This document shows, in pieces, positions 7,309 through 10,116 of a stretch of 10,116 nucleotides of DNA (positions are counted from its first letter, which is position 1; each line of letters starts with the position of its first letter). The translations under genes and the position numbers were made by a program. The notes beneath the pieces were generated by a model. The model ran no database searches. It was not told the DNA's origin and worked only from the letters and a program-made list of their open reading frames with translations. This stretch comes from Chlamydiia bacterium (GTDB taxonomy: Bacteria > Chlamydiota > Chlamydiia > Chlamydiales > FEN-1388). The DNA lies in NCBI GenBank assembly GCA_028293095.1, contig JAQGPK010000218.1:1-10116 (forward strand), given 5' to 3'.

Positions 7309-7925
7309 GAGAAAAGTACAAGAGGAGCGTGCTGCTCTGGCATCTGTTGTAGAGGTGCTGGCACTTCGGATTTTTGTTCTACAGAGTTCTTGGTCAGGAG
7401 CTGATAGACAACTTCAGGGCTTAAATCATCAATCATAGCAAGAAATACTTCATGGAGTACTTTGACGTCATTGAGCGCGCGGTGCGCTTGATTTTCTTGA
7501 ATGCCAAAGAATTGCCTTAAGTATTGAAGGGAGTGCCTTGGAAGATCTTTACGATAGCGTCTTGCCCATTTGAGTGAGTCCAAAAATAGCCAATGAGTCG
7601 GCATATTTAAGTTAGATCGCTTCATTTCTGCACGTAAAAAGGGAAGGTCAAAACTATCATTATTGTGTGCGATAAGGATAACCTCATCATCACAGAAATC
7701 GATAAATTTTTGACCCACAACAGCAAAATTATGAGCGTTTTGGACCATTTCGTCGGTGATTTTATGAATCGCGATAACTTCTTTTGGGATAGGCATCCCA
7801 GGATGGATGAGCTCTTCAAATGTTTTATCGCGTAACGGATCATAAGCTGCAATTTCGACAATGCGATCGCGGTCTGCGTAGGTGCCTGTTGTCTCCGTAT
7901 CAAAAAATATAAAGCGATATGCCAT
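7305..7925 (-). CDS. dnaQ: DnaQ-like 3'-5' exonuclease (DNA polymerase III epsilon type)
   Basis: DEDDh exonuclease, 206 residues, of the DNA polymerase III epsilon family, which removes mispaired 3' ends during replication or acts in repair or RNA trimming. Exo I is FFDTETTG at 7-14 (D9, E11). Exo II is AHNNDSFDLPFL at 86-97 (D93). Exo III is HRALNDV at 148-154 (H148, D153). All five metal-binding and catalytic residues are therefore present. After the exonuclease core (about 1-170) comes a linker rich in Pro, Gln and Glu, ending in PLVLFS, which resembles a clamp-binding peptide. AGAGG-like purines (AGAGGA) lie about 4-5 bases before the ATG. The gene begins 10 bases after the chaperone stop and overlaps mqnD by 4 bases. 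As I recall, Chlamydia has more than one dnaQ-like gene, and this is the copy next to the CT260 chaperone (CT261). Whether it is the replicative proofreader cannot be told here. Confidence 0.9.
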   Translation of the reverse strand: MAYRFIFFDTETTGTYADRDRIVEIAAYDPLRDKTFEELIHPGMPIPKEVIAIHKITDEMVQNAHNFAVVGQKFIDFCDDEVILIAHNNDSFDLPFLRAEMKRSNLNMPTHWLFLDSLKWARRYRKDLPRHSLQYLRQFFGIQENQAHRALNDVKVLHEVFLAMIDDLSPEVVYQLLTKNSVEQKSEVPAPLQQMPEQHAPLVLFS

Positions 7926-7935
7926 ACAGTCCTCT

Positions 7936-8400
7936 TTACCCTTTAGCCTCTTGAGCTTTTTTTAAAACATCTTCAAGCGACATAGCTCCTGCTGAGATGG
8001 CTTCAATGGCAGGAGAGAATGTTTTACAGACAACTTGAGAGGTGTTGATAAAAGCTTCAAAAGTTTCATCAGCTACAACTTTTTGCGGTGCGGAAAGAAT
8101 GAGTCTATAAAATACAGTGGCTGTTGCTTCATCGACGCAAAAGCCTGGAACATCCAACTCTTTATTTAGCATATGAAGAAATCGGCTGATATCACTTACC
8201 TGGGCAGGTTTAACGCTGCAAGGGATAAAGGTAAGAAGTTGGAGCAGTTCTCCCTCGCCGAGGATTCGGATAAAGAGAGGGAACTCTCGCTCGCCAGCTT
8301 TGAAAATAAGATAGATTTGATTTGTCTCGCTTTGCACCTCTGCGTTGAGTTGTAATTTTTGCAGTGCATGAAGAAGATCTGTTTGTGACAAAGTAACCAT
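7936..8400 (-). CDS. mcsc: Type III secretion chaperone, Mcsc/CT260-like
   Basis: Small acidic protein of 154 residues with the layout of class I type III secretion chaperones and the related YbjN fold: an N-terminal helix (SQTDLLHALQKL), alternating strands (IYLIFKAG, FPLFIRILGEGELLQLLTFI), a middle helix (FLHMLNKEL), further strands (GFCVDEATATVFYRLIL) and C-terminal helices. In C. trachomatis, Mcsc (CT260) binds several secreted cargo proteins and the C-ring protein CdsQ. The call rests on this fold pattern plus gene order, since CT260 precedes a dnaQ-like gene and the CT262 mqnD-like gene there. I could not align it. A start at 8400 is preferred over the ATG at 8409, because AAGGA lies 8 bases upstream of 8400 but overlaps the 8409 codon itself. 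The longer reading would add only MTR. Cytosolic; no signal peptide or membrane segment. The dnaQ gene follows after 10 bases. Confidence 0.65.
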   Translation of the reverse strand: MVTLSQTDLLHALQKLQLNAEVQSETNQIYLIFKAGEREFPLFIRILGEGELLQLLTFIPCSVKPAQVSDISRFLHMLNKELDVPGFCVDEATATVFYRLILSAPQKVVADETFEAFINTSQVVCKTFSPAIEAISAGAMSLEDVLKKAQEAKG

Positions 8401-8408
8401 TCTAGTCA

Positions 8409-8413
8409 TCCTT
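8409..8413 (-). promoter_or_regulatory. Ribosome binding site deciding the chaperone start
   Basis: AAGGA on the minus strand, 8 bases before the ATG at 8400. It shares its last base with the alternative ATG at 8409, so it cannot serve that codon. This places the chaperone start three residues later than the longest frame. Confidence 0.6.
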
Positions 8414-8421
8414 TTGAGGTA

Positions 8422-8580
8422 TTAGTAATCAACTTGTGGTGAGGGCATCAATCCCGGGTTTTTCTCGTGAATAAGAGTAGGATTGTTAGTATTGGGAAGC
8501 GTGCTCACTTCACCTTCTTTCGGCATGCGCCAGCAGCCGCTACAGAGTAGAAGAGTGATCGCAATAAAGAGCTGTTTCAT
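8422..8580 (-). CDS. Small putative lipoprotein (52 residues)
   Basis: A short gene that length cut-offs would miss. It encodes 52 residues starting MKQLFIAITLLLCSGCW. One Lys is followed by a hydrophobic run and a lipobox-like LCSGC with the candidate lipidated Cys at 16; the -3 residue is Cys, which is unusual. The mature part is short, polar and Pro/Asn-rich, with no clear domain, and ends PSPQVDY. AGGA lies 7 bases before the ATG. It sits 12 bases after the FliO-like gene and just before the chaperone gene, in the same orientation, which supports a real translated gene in the cluster. A bacteriocin-release-like or secretion-associated small lipoprotein are loose analogies only. Function is unknown. 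The Ala/Gly and Pro content fits an extended periplasmic peptide tethered to a membrane. Confidence 0.65.
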   Translation of the reverse strand: MKQLFIAITLLLCSGCWRMPKEGEVSTLPNTNNPTLIHEKNPGLMPSPQVDY

Positions 8581-8592
8581 GGGGATATCCTA

Positions 8593-9030
8593 TTATTTAG
8601 GGGTTGTGTTGACATTAGGGATGTCTTTGAGGAGCTGTAAGCCCTCTGTAGATTCTGCTATAAGAATTTCTTGATTGTCAATGCGAATCAGGTAGAGGCC
8701 GGCTTTTGGGGAAAGTGCGCGGCGTTCAATGATTTGGATACGATTAGAGCTTCCTCCAGCGATTATAGCCCCTTGTACAAAGCGTTTGTAGAGCCATAGG
8801 AGTACAAAAAGAAGCACGAGAGTGATGAGAAGCATGAGGATCATGCGGACAAAGAGTTCGCCAAAATGACTTTCACTAACCACTACTTTATCCTGTACTT
8901 GGGCCTCTTTTTTCCAGTCCTCAACAGAATACTCAGTTGGTGTTTCGGGCACTATTTTTACAGGTTCAGCTCCAAATAGAGGGCAAGCGAGGCTTGTAAA
9001 AAGGAGGAGTGCGTAGCAGATTGTCTTCAT
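8593..9030 (-). CDS. fliO: FliO-family single-pass membrane protein
   Basis: Protein of 145 residues with a probable Sec signal peptide (1 to about 21, ending PLFGA), a short periplasmic segment (22-58), one strong transmembrane helix (about 59-81), a basic cytoplasmic boundary (YKRF) and a cytoplasmic domain (about 96-136). That domain reads RIQIIERRALSPKAGLYLIR and then a QEILIAESTEGLQLL stretch. It follows the FliO pattern of 'xxxxERxxLxPKxxLxLxRxxxxxxLIxxxxxGxxLL'. FliO helps assemble the FliP/FliQ/FliR export gate of flagella and is usually missing from non-flagellar type III systems. No other flagellar gene is in the window. AAGGA is 5 bases before the ATG. It is the first gene of the five-gene cluster and precedes a lipoprotein and a secretion chaperone. 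A role in secretion is therefore inferred from family and context; another membrane-anchored protein with a similar small beta domain is the alternative. Confidence 0.65.
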   Translation of the reverse strand: MKTICYALLLFTSLACPLFGAEPVKIVPETPTEYSVEDWKKEAQVQDKVVVSESHFGELFVRMILMLLITLVLLFVLLWLYKRFVQGAIIAGGSSNRIQIIERRALSPKAGLYLIRIDNQEILIAESTEGLQLLKDIPNVNTTPK

Positions 9031-9053
9031 AAAAATCCTTAATTTGTATTTTC

Positions 9054-9059
9054 ATTCTA
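9054..9059 (-). promoter_or_regulatory. Candidate -10 box of the FliO-like/chaperone/dnaQ/mqnD cluster
   Basis: TAGAAT on the minus strand, 23 bases before the ATG at 9030, in the divergent gap with folB. A start near 9047 would give a leader of about 17 bases containing the AAGGA. The hexamer 17 bases upstream (TGCTAA) is a poor -35. An 11-base dyad, GCAG-TTG-CTGC, at 9061-9071 lies directly upstream. Confidence 0.35.
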
Positions 9060-9090
9060 CGCAGTTGCTGCATTTTTTAGCATACGTTTG

Positions 9091-9096
9091 TATACT
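9091..9096 (+). promoter_or_regulatory. Candidate -10 box of folB
   Basis: TATACT ends 8 bases before the preferred folB ATG at 9104. TTGCTG at 9065-9070 would be its -35 but with a 20-base spacer, longer than usual. If used, transcription would begin at or next to the start codon, giving a leaderless message. Confidence 0.3.
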
Positions 9097-9103
9097 AATG
9101 GGT

Positions 9104-9451
9104 ATGATTATTATAGGACTTGCAAACATTAAAGTTGATTGCATCATTGGCTGCCATTACGAAGAGCGTTTGAAACCAAGAAGAATTTTTTTGGATCTTA
9201 AGCTCAAAACGGCAAGTCCATCTACGGATGTGCTTGAGCATACGGTAAACTATGAAAGAGTGGCGCAGTATGTTGAAATTGTGGCAAAAGAGGGGCAATT
9301 CCATCTACTCGAAGTGCTTGTTGTAGAAGTAGTAGAAAGGATTTTACTAGAATTTCCGACGGTTCTTTCTGTGTGGATTAAGGCGATAAAACCACATGCT
9401 ATTCCCCAGGCAGAGAGCTGCTTTGTCGAGTATGAAAAGGATCGTTCATGA
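9104..9451 (+). CDS. folB: Dihydroneopterin aldolase FolB
   Basis: FolB converts dihydroneopterin to 6-hydroxymethyl-dihydropterin and glycolaldehyde in folate synthesis, in the cytoplasm. With this start it has 115 residues, the usual size of 115-122. The spacing from Met1 to the IIG of residues 14-16 equals that of E. coli FolB as I recall it. Visible family positions are IGCHYEER (15-22) with the substrate-side Glu20/21, Tyr50 in VNYERVA, Glu70 in HLLEVL, and the catalytic lysine Lys96 in IKAIKPHAI (92-100). No Shine-Dalgarno precedes this ATG or the in-frame ATG at 9098. A longer frame from a TTG at 9044 adds residues unlike the family. The stop overlaps the start of the next gene in ATGA, implying coupled translation with the dehydrogenase. 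It diverges from the FliO-like gene. The related enzymes FolX/epimerase are less likely but not excluded. Confidence 0.88.
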   Translation: MIIIGLANIKVDCIIGCHYEERLKPRRIFLDLKLKTASPSTDVLEHTVNYERVAQYVEIVAKEGQFHLLEVLVVEVVERILLEFPTVLSVWIKAIKPHAIPQAESCFVEYEKDRS

Positions 9452-10116
9452 AATGGACCCTTGTCACCGGCGGAGCTAAACGGCTAGGAGCTGAAATCTG
9501 CAGAACCTTAGCGCGCTCTGGCCACTCTTTAGCTATTCATTATAATAGCAGTGAAACTGAGGCAAAAGCGGTAGCAGAAGAGTGCCGAAAGTATGATGTC
9601 TCTGCGGAGGTCATTCAAGGGGACTTTTCTACTTTTGAATCAACTAAAGATTTTATTATACGTTATCAAAAGCGCTTTGTAGAGACAGAAAATCTCATTA
9701 ATAATGTTGGCAACTACCTTGTGCGTAAAGCCAAAGAAAGTGAGATGGCTGACTCATACGCACTTTTTCAAACCAATGTGCATGCACCACACTTCTTAAG
9801 CCTCAATCTGATTCAAGAAGGTGGGGCAATTATTAATATGGGAGTATGTGGCCTGCATTCAAGCCGTGCTGATGTGAGGGCGCCGCTCTACACTGCAAGT
9901 AAGATGGCGCTCTGGTCTCTCACCAAGTCTCTTGCAAGGGAGCTTGCACCTCAAGGAATCTCGGTAAATATGGTCTCTCCAGGCCAGCTTGAGAATTCAA
10001 TTGATTTACCGGCTGATTGTTCTACACTTCCTATGAAACGCCCAGGAAAGTTGAGCGAAGTTACACGTGTTGTGGCCTTTTTACTTGATAAAGAAAATAG
10101 ATATATTACGGGACAA
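9448..10116 (+). CDS. Short-chain dehydrogenase/reductase, FolM/pteridine-reductase-like (3' end outside window)
   Basis: N-terminal 223 residues of an NAD(P)H-dependent short-chain reductase, still open at the right edge; about 10-30 residues are probably missing. The cofactor-binding turn is TGGAKRLG (7-14), with the basic K11/R12 typical of NADPH-dependent pteridine reductases. NNVG (85-88) replaces the common NNAG. Asn110, Tyr148 and Lys152 (YTASK) give the catalytic Asn, Tyr and Lys, and SPG (177-179) is conserved. The usual Ser (or Asp in FolM/PTR1) 13 residues before Tyr is Gly135 here; Ser138 and Ser139 are the nearest candidates. The gene begins inside the folB stop (ATGA), so the two are very likely co-translated. 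This suggests reduction of a dihydropterin or dihydrofolate. An FabG-like ketoreductase is the alternative. The SDR family is certain, the substrate is inferred. Confidence 0.85.
   Translation, partial: MKWTLVTGGAKRLGAEICRTLARSGHSLAIHYNSSETEAKAVAEECRKYDVSAEVIQGDFSTFESTKDFIIRYQKRFVETENLINNVGNYLVRKAKESEMADSYALFQTNVHAPHFLSLNLIQEGGAIINMGVCGLHSSRADVRAPLYTASKMALWSLTKSLARELAPQGISVNMVSPGQLENSIDLPADCSTLPMKRPGKLSEVTRVVAFLLDKENRYITGQ

Noticed and set aside
9044..9103. N-terminal extension of folB from a TTG at 9044
   Set aside because: The extra residues do not fit the FolB family, there is no ribosome binding site before the TTG, and the extension would run through the candidate promoter.

Overview
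The window reads as a chromosomal segment of a bacterium of the phylum Chlamydiota, most likely an amoeba- or arthropod-associated 'environmental' lineage rather than Chlamydia itself. The basis is a full-length PknD-type Ser/Thr kinase whose C-terminal half follows the chlamydial family, a BrnQ transporter, and the gene run chaperone - dnaQ - mqnD. From memory, that run matches C. trachomatis CT260 (Mcsc) - CT261 - CT262. Small divergences from Chlamydia (an extra zinc ribbon on PknD, a FliO-like protein, a folB/SDR pair) argue for a related family. No rRNA, tRNA, CRISPR array or insertion sequence was seen.

Layout. (1) 1-776, minus strand: the first 258 residues of an unrecognised soluble helical protein, cut by the left window edge. 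(2) 881-3904, minus: pknD. (3) 3905-4127: divergent promoter region with a good sigma70-type promoter for each neighbour. (4) 4128-5282, plus: brnQ. (5) 5283-5390: very AT-rich spacer with two dyads. (6) 5391-6446, plus: a GTG-started protein with an N-terminal hydrophobic region and a possible zincin-like C-terminal domain, a candidate secreted effector or inclusion-membrane protein. (7) 6487-9030, minus: a compact five-gene cluster, transcribed in the order FliO-like membrane protein, 52-residue lipoprotein, type III secretion chaperone (Mcsc/CT260 type), DnaQ-like 3'-5' exonuclease, MqnD. (8) 9104-10116, plus: folB followed, with a 4-base overlap, by a short-chain dehydrogenase resembling FolM/pteridine reductases and cut by the right edge.

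How the parts may work together. The five-gene cluster mixes secretion, DNA maintenance and menaquinone synthesis by the futalosine route, so it looks like a positional operon rather than one pathway; overlaps and short gaps suggest one transcript. The FliO-like protein, the lipoprotein and the chaperone could relate to a secretion apparatus at the envelope. folB and the dehydrogenase form a plausible pterin/folate pair. PknD and BrnQ diverge from a shared 223-base region. The most novel-looking items are the 5391-6446 protein, the FliO-like/lipoprotein pair beside a secretion chaperone, and the zinc ribbon on PknD.
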